64,000 bases of DNA, from positions 5,084,001 through 5,148,000 of the forward strand of contig NW_025408668.1 of the NCBI RefSeq assembly GCF_020360975.1. Direction: 5' to 3'. Position numbers and translations under genes: made by a program. This DNA comes from Hirsutella rhossiliensis. Taxonomy: Eukaryota > Ascomycota > Sordariomycetes > Hypocreales > Ophiocordycipitaceae. Positions 10,835 through 20,051 of this stretch are shown here, piece by piece (position 1 is the stretch's first letter; each line of letters opens with the position of its first letter). The notes under the pieces were generated by a model. The model had not been told where the DNA came from. It saw nothing but the letters and a program-made list of their open reading frames with translations, and searched no databases.

Positions 10835-13003
10835 TTAGCCCACGCATACTGACAGCTCTCCAGACACATGACAGACAACCACCTCGGTGGAATCCTCTCT
10901 CAAGGAGGCCACGCTGTTCAGCACCAGACGACGTTGGCATTCGCAGTAAACAGTAAAGGTCCCATTCGACTTCACGTGTTGCCCGTTCTTTCGAACGCCG
11001 ACGCACGAAGTAGCACTTCCGGGCTGTATGCTGTTCATCGTTAACACCATGTCGCATGTATAGCTTCCGGCTCCGGGCTGCACGTCTCCTGCTGCGTATA
11101 GTCTGCCAGTCTTGGTATCCTTCAGTTGCCAAGGCCTTCCTCCTTCAAAGGTTGTCTTGGGGAAAAGTAGAGCGTAGTACGTGGCCTCGAGACCCTGAGG
11201 CGTTACAACCGCGTCGGATTCGGATGTTGATAGCTGCAATCCGCTACTCCCTCCATGGGCCGCCATGAACGACGTTGGAGCCCAGCGGAATCCCGGAACT
11301 TGTTGCTTGCCCCCCTTTAAAAAGAGCACGTTCCGGGGAACCCTGCCCATGGCTTGTATCAGACGTATCATCCTGCGCTCCGGACTCAGCTCCACAAGGA
11401 CCGAGGGCTGCATGCCCAGCAGACTGGCAACCGCTAGTGTTTCGTCTGATGGTCTTGATGTAGTCCTCCATCGTAGTGATCGAGCGACATCGCCTATTGA
11501 GTATGACCCATACGATGATCGTTTCATGAGTCGAAACAACTCTGCGGCCAGGTCGCCCAGGTGTGCATATATGTAAATATCGGCAGTCGACGGTATTAGA
11601 TCTTTCATCAACACCCGAGTGTCAGCAAAGGCAAAATGGAGTTCCTTGGATAGCACCGATTCTTGGAGCGTCCAGAGGCGTCTCATCCAGCCCGAAGTCA
11701 GGACACGCATTAATCTCGTAGCGAGAGGCTCGGTAGAGCGGCAAAGCTGAAGGCCGCCATCGAGCACCAGGACGGCAGCCGCGTCACGGTATACCCGTGC
11801 CATCGTGCCTATAGCCAGTTTGCGGACAGTGGGTGTGTCGGGAATACATATTCCGTCCATCCAAAACGCGGCTTCGGGCCTGATACTGGAAACTAGAGAA
11901 GCGATTCGACGCAGCTGACAGATTGGAAGCCCTTTCTCTGTCGTGCTCCCCAGCCCATCCACCCAGACATGGGATATGGCGATGTACGGAACGTCCGACG
12001 AGCTGTGGACGTGGATAACAGACGGTTGGCCTGGAACGTCGCGTAATGACACGACGGGTATGTCTCCGCTGAGGATGTACTGCTCTACTTCGTCCAAGAG
12101 AGGTGCAGAGTATTCACAGTCGTTGCTTGACGAAGCCGTCTGCAATCCGCACAGCGCAGTGTGCTTTGGAATGTAGGTTTCGGGATCGACGTTATAGACG
12201 GTGCAAGAGTCACTTGAACAAGCATCGTGTCGGTTGCCATCTCTTATTGGTCTGGATGCACTGGCATATTCCAACGCAGAGACAGAAGTCGTGCTGATGA
12301 GGTATTCAACGACAGAAGGGCACCATCCATCAGCGGCCATCTCTTTCTTCAGCATTGCCCGCTGGTTCGGGGACCATATTATGGACCAGGAAAAGCCACT
12401 TCGGGGTAGACCTGGGGGGAAAGCCTGTCTCGCATTCACCAACGCCTCGCATATCAGGACGATGAAGCAGACCATGGACGGTGCGTCGTCATCTAAAGGA
12501 TCGAACGTCGAGAAATTTTGTTTCAAAAGCCCAATGAGTATGGCATGAGTCTGTTTTAGACTGTGGTCAATTCGTCCCAGCCAAGGTCTGAGTTCGTCTT
12601 CGCTGCCTCGCCTGATCTGATGAAGCCAGTCGCGAAGCGTTTCGGCAAGACCGTGCTTGGTCATGAATCGCTTCCCGGACTCGTCGTGCTGGACGATTAC
12701 ACTTTCCGGGACATTCCTCTCCATGACAGCTTCCATCAATCCCAACGTGAGCCAGCTCTGCATGGCTGCAGCCGTCATGTCCCGCTGTTCTTCAACCCCC
12801 CCGTGCGGGCTCGACGGTCGAATTCCCAGGTACTGATTGAAGGGCACAACTCGATAGCCATCGTGGGGATACCCGAGCCATGCTGGATTCCCGAACAATT
12901 GGGACTGTGGCTTCCTTTGACCAACACCGCTCATTGTAGAGTGATTCAACGGGAATAGGGCGGCCAACAGCATCAGAGCGAGCCCAAGTGCAACGCGAGG
13001 CAT
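10835..13003 (-). CDS. HET-domain (heterokaryon incompatibility) protein
   Basis: A 722-residue single-exon ORF. Residues about 315-450 carry the HET domain: VPYIAISHVWVDGLG (339-352), FWMDGICIP (380-388), VYRDAAAVLVLD (404-415) and GWMRRLWTLQES (438-449), matching the conserved blocks of fungal HET proteins that trigger cell death or defence after non-self recognition. The N-terminal 300 residues match the general layout of long HET proteins and contain no second known domain I can name. The first 20 residues (VALGLALMLLAALFPL) look hydrophobic like a signal peptide, unusual for a cytosolic HET protein; Met24 is an alternative start that would remove it. It lies about 1.1 kb from the RIP block and is itself not RIP-mutated. 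The partner or ligand cannot be told. Confidence 0.9.
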   Translation of the reverse strand: MPRVALGLALMLLAALFPLNHSTMSGVGQRKPQSQLFGNPAWLGYPHDGYRVVPFNQYLGIRPSSPHGGVEEQRDMTAAAMQSWLTLGLMEAVMERNVPESVIVQHDESGKRFMTKHGLAETLRDWLHQIRRGSEDELRPWLGRIDHSLKQTHAILIGLLKQNFSTFDPLDDDAPSMVCFIVLICEALVNARQAFPPGLPRSGFSWSIIWSPNQRAMLKKEMAADGWCPSVVEYLISTTSVSALEYASASRPIRDGNRHDACSSDSCTVYNVDPETYIPKHTALCGLQTASSSNDCEYSAPLLDEVEQYILSGDIPVVSLRDVPGQPSVIHVHSSSDVPYIAISHVWVDGLGSTTEKGLPICQLRRIASLVSSIRPEAAFWMDGICIPDTPTVRKLAIGTMARVYRDAAAVLVLDGGLQLCRSTEPLATRLMRVLTSGWMRRLWTLQESVLSKELHFAFADTRVLMKDLIPSTADIYIYAHLGDLAAELFRLMKRSSYGSYSIGDVARSLRWRTTSRPSDETLAVASLLGMQPSVLVELSPERRMIRLIQAMGRVPRNVLFLKGGKQQVPGFRWAPTSFMAAHGGSSGLQLSTSESDAVVTPQGLEATYYALLFPKTTFEGGRPWQLKDTKTGRLYAAGDVQPGAGSYTCDMVLTMNSIQPGSATSCVGVRKNGQHVKSNGTFTVYCECQRRLVLNSVASLREDSTEVVVCHVSGELSVCVG

Positions 13004-13177
13004 GGCTCTTGGGATCTTGGGAGTCTCCTGCTACTGGAAACGAGCCCAACCCCGCCCAGGCTAACGCGTGTGAGCGCATACGTGCCTTAGGGCTTATGCC
13101 ACAACCAGTGCATAAGTCCATCATCGTAGCCTGAATATCCCCTTCACCGTCTCCATCCGATTCCCTCTTCCTGCCCC
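13004..13177. promoter_or_regulatory. Short divergent promoter, HET gene / membrane protein
   Basis: Only 174 bp separate the start codons of the HET gene (-) and the membrane protein (+). The segment is not coding and must hold the start-proximal promoter or leader of both. No clear TATA box seen. Shared regulation is an inference from spacing. Confidence 0.45.
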
Positions 13178-14420
13178 ATGGCTCCATTCCTCTCGACGCG
13201 TGCCTCCTTCCTTCGCGACCCTTCAGGACCAGCCACTGCGTTCAGGTCCCAGTGGACCACGCCCGGCGATGTCTTCAGCGTCCTCCTCCTTCTCGGCGGT
13301 GACGTCGTCGGACGGGCTTTGGCACAGCTAACTGGGTCGGGACTGGCGCCCGTGGCCTTTTCATTCGGTAAGGCCTTGATTGACGATGTCGACGCTGCCT
13401 GGCTTTTACTCAGCGTCGCCTACTCTAGGATGGGTGGCTTACTCCATCTCGGCCCTCGTCTCCGCCGTCGGCGAGAACAAGCTTATGCCCCTGGACCCCG
13501 ACTGCCGATGCAAGATCATCGACGTCAAGAATGCATATGCTCGTGAAAACTCAAGCTGGGTGCTCGGCCGCATCACCCGCGACTTTGGCCTCTGGCGGCA
13601 CCCCGACGTGCAGGAGAAGCTGGACCAGGTCTTGGACAAGAGATGGGAGCAGCTGAAGCAGAAGGACCCGGCGGCGAATCGGCCACCCATCGCAGGCCTG
13701 ATCGTGTCCGTATACGAGCCCAGCAGGGACATCGAGGCCGGCACAGTGTGCCGCGATTTCGTCTACCGCATCGGCCTGCTGGTCATTGCCCTACAACTAG
13801 GCATTGCTGCCATACCCTGCGGTCTGTTTGGCGACTGGGGGATACTCCTAGTCACTGCAGCCGGCATTGTCCTCTCTCTACTCACTGGGCTCCTTCCGCA
13901 GTGGAAGAGGGAGAAGTGGGCTTGTCGAAGGCAGGCCAGACACAGCTACGTTCTGACGAGAGGAAACGGCTCCCAGCACGCCATTGTTGTTATGGGAAAC
14001 GGCCACGGGTTCAACCTCGAGGATCTGGCAACCGGCCAAGGCAACATCATGGTCGCCACCAACACGTCTACTCGCCTTGCCCTCCTGTGTCTGGCCGCTC
14101 TATGGATCATGCTGCTCCTCACGGCGGCGGGGCTGAAGCAAAACACCTGGTTCCTCGTCGCCGTCGGCGGCATCGGCATCCTGCAAAACATCTACGTTGC
14201 TGGCGCGCCGCGACGGCCCGAGACCTTCGGTCTGATCCTAGACTTCAAAAAGGTCTTTGGCAAGCCAAGTGTCATGGAGACCTTGTTGGAGGTCGAGAGT
14301 GAGTATGAGAATGTGGGACTCGCTTTGCGTCACGAGTTTTTCCCCGGCTCTCTCGGAAAGGAGGATGAAGTTCGATGGGGGAACTGCTTGCGAGGATCGA
14401 AGAAGGAGGCCGGCGGTTAG
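13178..14420 (+). CDS. Conserved fungal multi-pass membrane protein, function unknown
   Basis: Two exons, 13,178-13,367 and 13,414-14,420, joined by a 46-nt intron (GTAAGG...TTTACTCAG) that restores one frame, giving 398 residues. Splicing produces AFSFASPTLGWVAYSISAL, a continuous hydrophobic helix, which supports the junction. Further membrane segments lie near residues 30-50, 175-215 (two) and 280-325 (two), about six in all, with soluble loops containing many charged residues. I recognise the general type from filamentous ascomycete genomes, where such proteins are annotated only as hypothetical membrane proteins; I do not know a function. Divergent from the HET gene. Confidence 0.75.
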
Positions 14421-15839
14421 AACTCGAACGGTCCAAGCAGAGAGAATTTGGTTCCCAGGTACGCTCGCAAATTCGCTGGGCTACCGGACAAAGCAGTATG
14501 AAGTGAACATCCGAGCCTCCCTATCAACTGGGTGACAAAATACAGGCATCTCCAAGCGCGATTTAAGCTAATGTGACTTTAAAAAGAAAGAAAGAAAGAG
14601 ACTGAATTATGAAATGAAAGCTCATTATAGTACCGTGAGCGTGAACGGCGCGTTTAGATATCTTGGAGAAAATGTATACGGTAAATCCAGTCCAAAATGC
14701 CCTCGATAGGCGGCTGGCTTATGGCTCTAGTGGTGATGTAGATGCTGGGGAGCCGGTTTGCGCTGCCGGCAACCGGCACCCAGTTGCCTAGCTTGCCAGG
14801 AAGAACGTGCAACTCGCTGGCGGCTGTTAGAAATACACTAAAAACTGAGACAGGCTTGACGGGCCTGAGACGGTGTGAGCCTCACACGTGGGTTATCATG
14901 AAGCCTATGCGAATATTATATAGTTATCCCTTTAAAGGTCTTAGGTCTCCAAAGTGGCATCGTTTAGGGGTTTTGACCACTGAGAAGCTTCACGCTGAAC
15001 AGTACATCAGCCGCCGCTTGTTCTACGTGACTGAAAAGGTACCGCGATCCTCGTCTTCTCCATTAGGATACATAGCAACTCCACAATCTTTCAAGTTATC
15101 AACTTCAAGATCGATGGTCAGGGCTTTCATCGATAAGAAGAGGCGCAATAAGATTTATATAGACACGAACTCGTATAGAGATATACGCCTCGTAGCACGG
15201 CTAGGCCGCCGCCAGCAGGCTCGGCCAGGCGGGCAAGGCGGGTAAGGGCCCGCTTAGTTCGACGAAATAATATATCTTTAAGCCTCGAGCTCTATATATA
15301 TGTATATATATATATATATATATATAACGTAAGCAGATAAAGTCATGAAGAAGTTTGAGCACGAATTTGGCATACTTGCTGTGTATTTGCTGTGGAGAAG
15401 CCCATAGCAAGGTAAACCAAATCCATCTTATCTCTTGACGAAGTCTTTATCGTCTACGCGTAGCAGCCATTCCAAGAGATGGCATGAAGCAAGAGACGCG
15501 CTTTTTACGCACTCGGATTTGCTGCGGAAAACCCCCTATTGGCGGGAGGCACGGGTGTTGTAAGCAAGCAAGCCGCGGAACCCAAGTTCTGACATATATC
15601 AAGAGTTGCAAAATTCACTGCTATACCCATCTCTTCGATATTCACCACGCCTCTTTCCGGGTATTAGAACACCAGTTGGCCATCGCCAAGCCACTCTCTC
15701 CTTCTCCTCTTGCTTCATTATCATCATCACCGCCAACGCTCTCGTTTACCTAGCACCACTCCTCAACTCACCAGGCCAAGACGAACCACAGCCCTGGCAA
15801 GTTCAAGTCCGGACAACAGAGCACCCGCAAGGACGAAAG
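14421..15839. other. Intergenic region with RIP-like patches
   Basis: No supported gene. A 167-codon ORF at 14,742-15,245 has no recognisable content and an irregular composition. 14,900-14,950 and 15,140-15,330 are locally AT-rich with TATATA runs and may be small remnants of mutated repeats. The final 250 bp (about 15,600-15,839) is C/A-rich, typical of a promoter plus 5' leader, and resembles the leader of the second IFI6-like gene (CCTAGCACC... followed by CAAG-rich sequence). Confidence 0.5.
15292..15326. repeat. TA dinucleotide microsatellite
   Basis: A run of about 17 TA units broken by one G. It lies in the AT-rich patch downstream of the membrane-protein gene. Confidence 0.9.
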
Positions 15840-16320
15840 ATGCTTCCCACCATGTACCCATACTTCATCATCATCATCATCGGCGCCGCCGCCGCAGGCG
15901 CTGGCAACGCGTCCGCCGTCTTGTCAGCCTTCATGATGGGACAGCTGCTGAGCTCCAATGCCCGCAGTGCGGCAGGGATCCAGGCAAGTCCGTGCCCCTT
16001 TGCGGCCGGTATTCCTTTCTCGGGGATGTCGAGAAGGGAGGAATGTGTGGGAACTAACCAAGCTCTTTCGTTTACTTGCAGGGCCGGCCACCGCCATTGC
16101 CCCCAACGCGGCCTTGGCCGCCTACAGCGTGGCCATTCTGAACGACGTCGTTGAGGGTCTTGGAGCCTATTACGCCGTGTCGTCCGCCGTACGAGCGCTG
16201 GTGGCGCTTAGCGAGATGGATCTCAAGGACGGCGAGTACGGAGAGGAGACGAAGGACACCAAGGGCGACGGCGACGAAGAGGATATCGAGGGTATCAAGA
16301 ACGGACAAGGGGAGAACTGA
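15840..16320 (+). CDS. IFI6/IFI27 (ISG12)-like small membrane protein, copy A
   Basis: Proposed exons 15,840-16,008 and 16,082-16,320 (135 residues). The acceptor TTACTTGCAG and a CTAAC branch site are clear; the donor is less so. GTATTC at 16,009 gives phase 1, as in the neighbouring paralogue, and the product AAGPATAIAPNAALAAYSVA; GTCCGT at 15,988 also keeps frame; GCAAGT at 15,984 looks good but would break the frame. The hydrophobic N-terminus and the Gly/Ala-rich block followed by ILNDVVEGLGAYY match copy B and the interferon-induced 6/27 family, small hydrophobic proteins placed in mitochondrial or other membranes. The C-terminal 40 residues are strongly acidic and differ from copy B. 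Confidence 0.6.
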
Positions 16321-16718
16321 TCACAGTTCCCTTGCAGAAATCGGCAGCGGCGAGGGCATCTTGGAATTGTAGATGCTCAAGCCCGGCCGAGCCATCTTCT
16401 CTCCGCCGGCTTTGATATTTCGGCGTCGTTGGGTTAAGAGGCAACCAGGGAAGGGCAGATCATCCGTCGATCCTGGATTGTTGTTGCAAACGAGGTTATG
16501 TTTAAAGGTCTAGACTCACTCGGCACGATATTCACTGCACCACCTTCTAAGATATAAAGAGCCACGGTCTGCCATAGACAACCGTGTTTCTCTCTTCTTC
16601 CCTCCTTTTCATCCCCATCGTTGTTCGCCTAGCACACCGCTCACCACGACAAAATCAACACGACACACCTCTAGCAAGTCGGGAGACTCTCCTCTCGAAG
16701 CCCCAAGGTTCTTCCGCC

Positions 16719-17138
16719 ATGCATCCACACCCCGTCATCGCCGCCGTCGCCAGCGCTGGCATCACGTCCGCCGTCTTGCCAGCCTTCCTTGCAGCACCGC
16801 TGCTGAGCGCCTGTGGCTTCACAGCAACGGGGACTCAACCAGGTTCGTCTCCTATGTCCAACCTGCTTTCTTATAAAGGGGAGAGGCTCTTTCTGAGAAA
16901 AGGGGCCCAGAAGGCTTAACCGGGTTGCTTTGCAGGATCACTCGCCGCTGTTGCCCAGAGCACGGCCATGGGCGGCAACTGCATGGCCATTGTCAACGGC
17001 GTCGTTCAGGGCGTCGGCACCGCGGCGTCTTTCTTGCGTAATGTGGATGGGCGGCAAGAGAGGATGGCAAGAGAGGATATGGCGGGCATGGAGAGAAGGC
17101 CAAAGGTTCCGAGGGCACCAAGAGGGAGTTGTAGATGA
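16719..17138 (+). CDS. IFI6/IFI27 (ISG12)-like small membrane protein, copy B
   Basis: Exons 16,719-16,842 and 16,936-17,138, phase-1 intron of 93 nt (GTTCGT...GCTTTGCAG), 108 residues. The spliced core CGFTATGTQPGSLAAVAQST followed by MGGNCMAIVNGVVQGVGTAA is the typical family pattern: a G-F-x-x-x-G-x-x-x-G-S-x-A-A-x-x-Q-S motif and then a small-residue hydrophobic segment. In animals this family acts at mitochondria in cell-death and interferon responses; the fungal role is unknown. Only about 400 bp after copy A, same strand, same intron position and similar leader, so a tandem duplication. The last 40 residues, after the conserved core, are basic and low in confidence. Confidence 0.68.
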
Positions 17139-17476
17139 CCAAGGTCGCGCGAGCCAGCTCTCTGGCGTCGACTCTGCCATTCCCGCGGTCGCCATGATCA
17201 GATGGAAAGGTCAAGGCATCTTTGCCCGTCGAAGCCAGTGATGTAGGCAGTTTCAGCCGTATGCAGACAGTGGGTTATAACACTTGATCTTGCCCGTGTT
17301 ATCAGTTCATAGAATCGTCAAACGCCCCCATCGCGTCCACGGCATCTATCGTCATCTATCACCCCCTCTCCCCAGTCCTCGAACCTCGTTCGACAGCTGC
17401 AGCCCATATTCATTTACAGCGAGCTCTTCGAGCACCGTCCATCTATACGTGACCCAGTACGACTCATCACCCAGCC
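17139..17476. other. Convergent intergenic spacer
   Basis: Space between the 3' ends of IFI6-like copy B (+) and DUS1 (-). It should hold both 3' UTRs. No ORF of interest. Confidence 0.5.
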
Positions 17477-19156
17477 TCACCCCGCCACGAGGTCATCCCG
17501 CGCCGCAATCTCCTCCCTCTTTCCCTCCGCCAGAGCCTTCTCCCGCCCATCGTCCACCCCTTTGTCGACACCATTTACCCCCTTACCTGCGGCCACCGTC
17601 TTGGCCGCCGCCTTCTTCTCCTTCTTGCTCAAGGTAATGGCGCCCTTGGCCAGCGCCTCGCTCGGCAGCGGCCGAATGATAGGCTGCGCAACCCACCACG
17701 GCCGCCTACACCTCCGCAACGCCCAGAGCGAGCTCTCCGCCTCGTCGCCATCCCCGGCCGCGGTGCCACCCAGCGCGGCCAACTCGTCATCGAAGCTCTT
17801 GCCGCCCGTGCGCTCGTACTCGAGCAAGCCCTCGGCCACCTTGCGCTCCACGGCCGCCAGGATGCGCTCGAAGGCGGCGACTCCCCCGCCGCCCTTGGAG
17901 CTGCGCGCCAGCATGTCGCGCACGTCGGTGTGGCGTGTCACCAGGTGGCGGAGGAGGTGGAAGAGGTGTGCCTGCACGGCCGACAGGTTGGGCGACGGCG
18001 ACGACGATGACGCCGTGTGGTCTTGATTCTTGGGCCCGCCGTCTTTTCTGCGGCGCTTCTTGGGTGGCTCTTCGGCGTCAGCGTCGGCGTCGGCTCGCTC
18101 ACCTTCCTCCATCCACGCCGTGTCGTCGCCGGACTGGAAGAGCGGTCGGCGACTCGGTGGGTCGGCGCCGAGCACGTACTTGTGCAGGATGTCGAGGTAG
18201 CGCCTCGTCATGGCGTCGACCCTCCAGCCACCCTTGCCGTACTTGCCTCTCCAGTACTCACGGCCCTCTTGGCCGACGGGCGGAGCTTTGGCAAAGATGG
18301 CCGGGTCGCTCAGATTTCCCTCGGCACTCATGACGCCGTCAGCCCCTGTCGCCTCCAAACACGCATCGACGTCTCCCTCTTGCAAGACATTGCCGTTGGC
18401 AAAGATGACGGTGTCAGGGGGCAGCTCGTCCCTCAGAAACCTCAGCATGGCCCAGTCTGCGAGCCCAGTCATGTGGCCCTTTTGCTCTCTCCTCCGCCCG
18501 TGCACTGTCAAGATCGAGGCCCCCGCTCTGAGCACGTTCTGCGCATACTCGAGCGTCCTTTCCTTGGTCTCGAGGATACGAATCTTGGCAGTGACAGGCA
18601 CGGGCAGTTCCTTGTGCAGCGTATTGATGAGGCGAAAGACGAGCTCCTGGTCCTCCTGCAGAAAGGCGCCGTAGTTGCCCCTGCGCGCAATGCCCTGCGG
18701 ACAGCCCAGGTTGAGGTCAACGGCGTCGCAGTGCGGAGCCACCTCTTTGGCGGCCGAGAGGAGGACCGAGGCGTCGTTTGCGCAGAACTGGACGAATAGA
18801 GGCCGGTCGATGGACGGGTTGCCGTCGAGCCAGGGCTCGTCGGAGCCTGGGCGGACGGCCTGGAAGTGCGCCTTGCGGTATTTTTCCTCGTGCGCAAACA
18901 GACGCGCGTGCAGCATGGGTGTGTAGGCGAGCAGCTTCGACTGCTCGCTCTCGGGCATAAAGGACCGGGTGAGCATGCGCCATGCCTAGATGGAGAAAGA
19001 GTAGAGGCGTCAGCGAGTGACGACACAAAGGGCAGACATCAGCCGGCAACATACAAACTCGGACTGGTCCACCATGGGAGCTACAATATACTTGGGGCTC
19101 CCGATGCTCTCATAGAAGGCTCTCCCATGGAGCTTCTCTGCCGTGGCCGTGTGCAT
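17477..19156 (-). CDS. DUS1: tRNA-dihydrouridine(16/17) synthase
   Basis: FMN/NADPH enzyme that reduces uridine to dihydrouridine at positions 16/17 of the tRNA D-loop. Two exons: 19,156-19,055 and 18,985-17,477, with a 69-nt intron (GTATGT...CATCTAG); 536 residues. The junction gives IVAPMVDQSEFAWRMLTRS, the FMN-binding opening of Dus proteins. LNLGCPQGIARRG holds the catalytic Cys (about residue 129); AKIRILET and TVHGRRREQKG are the next conserved blocks, and IFANGNV with the following GADGVMSAEG close the barrel. The C-terminal 200 residues carry a charged nuclear-type stretch EEPPKKRRRKDG. The start at 19,156 (MHTATAEKLHGRAFYE) matches the family; an in-frame Met at 19,252 would add 32 residues. 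Confidence 0.95.
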
Positions 19157-20051
19157 CGTCGCGGCGATAATGGCCCGGCGCACAGCGGGTTTCCTGCCGG
19201 TAGAGGATCGAAGCAGCGCGCAAGCCCGAGACCCGACGCCCGCCCGTCGCATGGACGAAACCGGCTCCCAGTGTCGCGCTTCTCGTCTGCGTCACGGAAG
19301 GCTGCGGTAGGTTTGGATTCAACAATCGGGACATTGACAAGGAACAGAGTTTGAGGCTTAGGAAAATCGTAGCCTTGTATTTTTGGGTCTCTCTGCCTAC
19401 GTTAAGTCCGGTCTGGGTCTGCGCGGGGTCCACGCTCCTGTCGAGGTCGCCGAGGCCGTTTTCATCCCTCTACAATTCCGACGGCCTTTCTCGTCTTTCG
19501 ACACACCGGCATACGGCACTTGAAAATTCAGCATCCAGACACTCCTAGAATATATCTCGCTTGTGGGCTAGTCGCGCTATAGAGACATTTTCTCGTCGCC
19601 AAAGTACAATCACACATGGACCGTTAGTCCGCTGTGCCGCTTTGCCGTCAAGTCTCTTCGCTTGTGCTGGTTTCCTTTCCGCTGCCCGTGGCCCTCCCCC
19701 TCTTTCTCCACGACTCGACTCCTGCTTGCGCAGGCACGCGCCAATCCAGAGCAGTGCCTCGTCTCAATGCTCCTCGGCCGAGCCGCTCTCTCTAGCCCGC
19801 CGTTTGCTCCAACAGGTCCCCCACCCCGCCTCCTGGCCTGGCCGCAATATTAAGGAGATGTGATGACTCTGGGGCTAAATTCCCGCCCGACATGTGACAC
19901 AAACTGACAAACGCCATCCGACACCATACAATGCTGTCCCCAAACGCCCTCAATGAAAAATGTGGTCCAAGTACATTGTCTCGGGCTTCTGCCGCCCATC
20001 GTCGACGAAGCAATCAGCTGAATGGGTTCCCTCTATTCGGCGTGACCGTCA
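19157..20051. other. DUS1 upstream region and 3' spacer
   Basis: Contains the DUS1 promoter/leader and the 3' UTR of the serine-rich gene on the same strand. Short overlapping ORFs (for example 19,561-19,863) have no recognisable content. Confidence 0.5.

Noticed and set aside
14742..15245. 167-codon plus-strand ORF
   Set aside because: No recognisable content; runs through AT-rich patches that look like repeat remnants.
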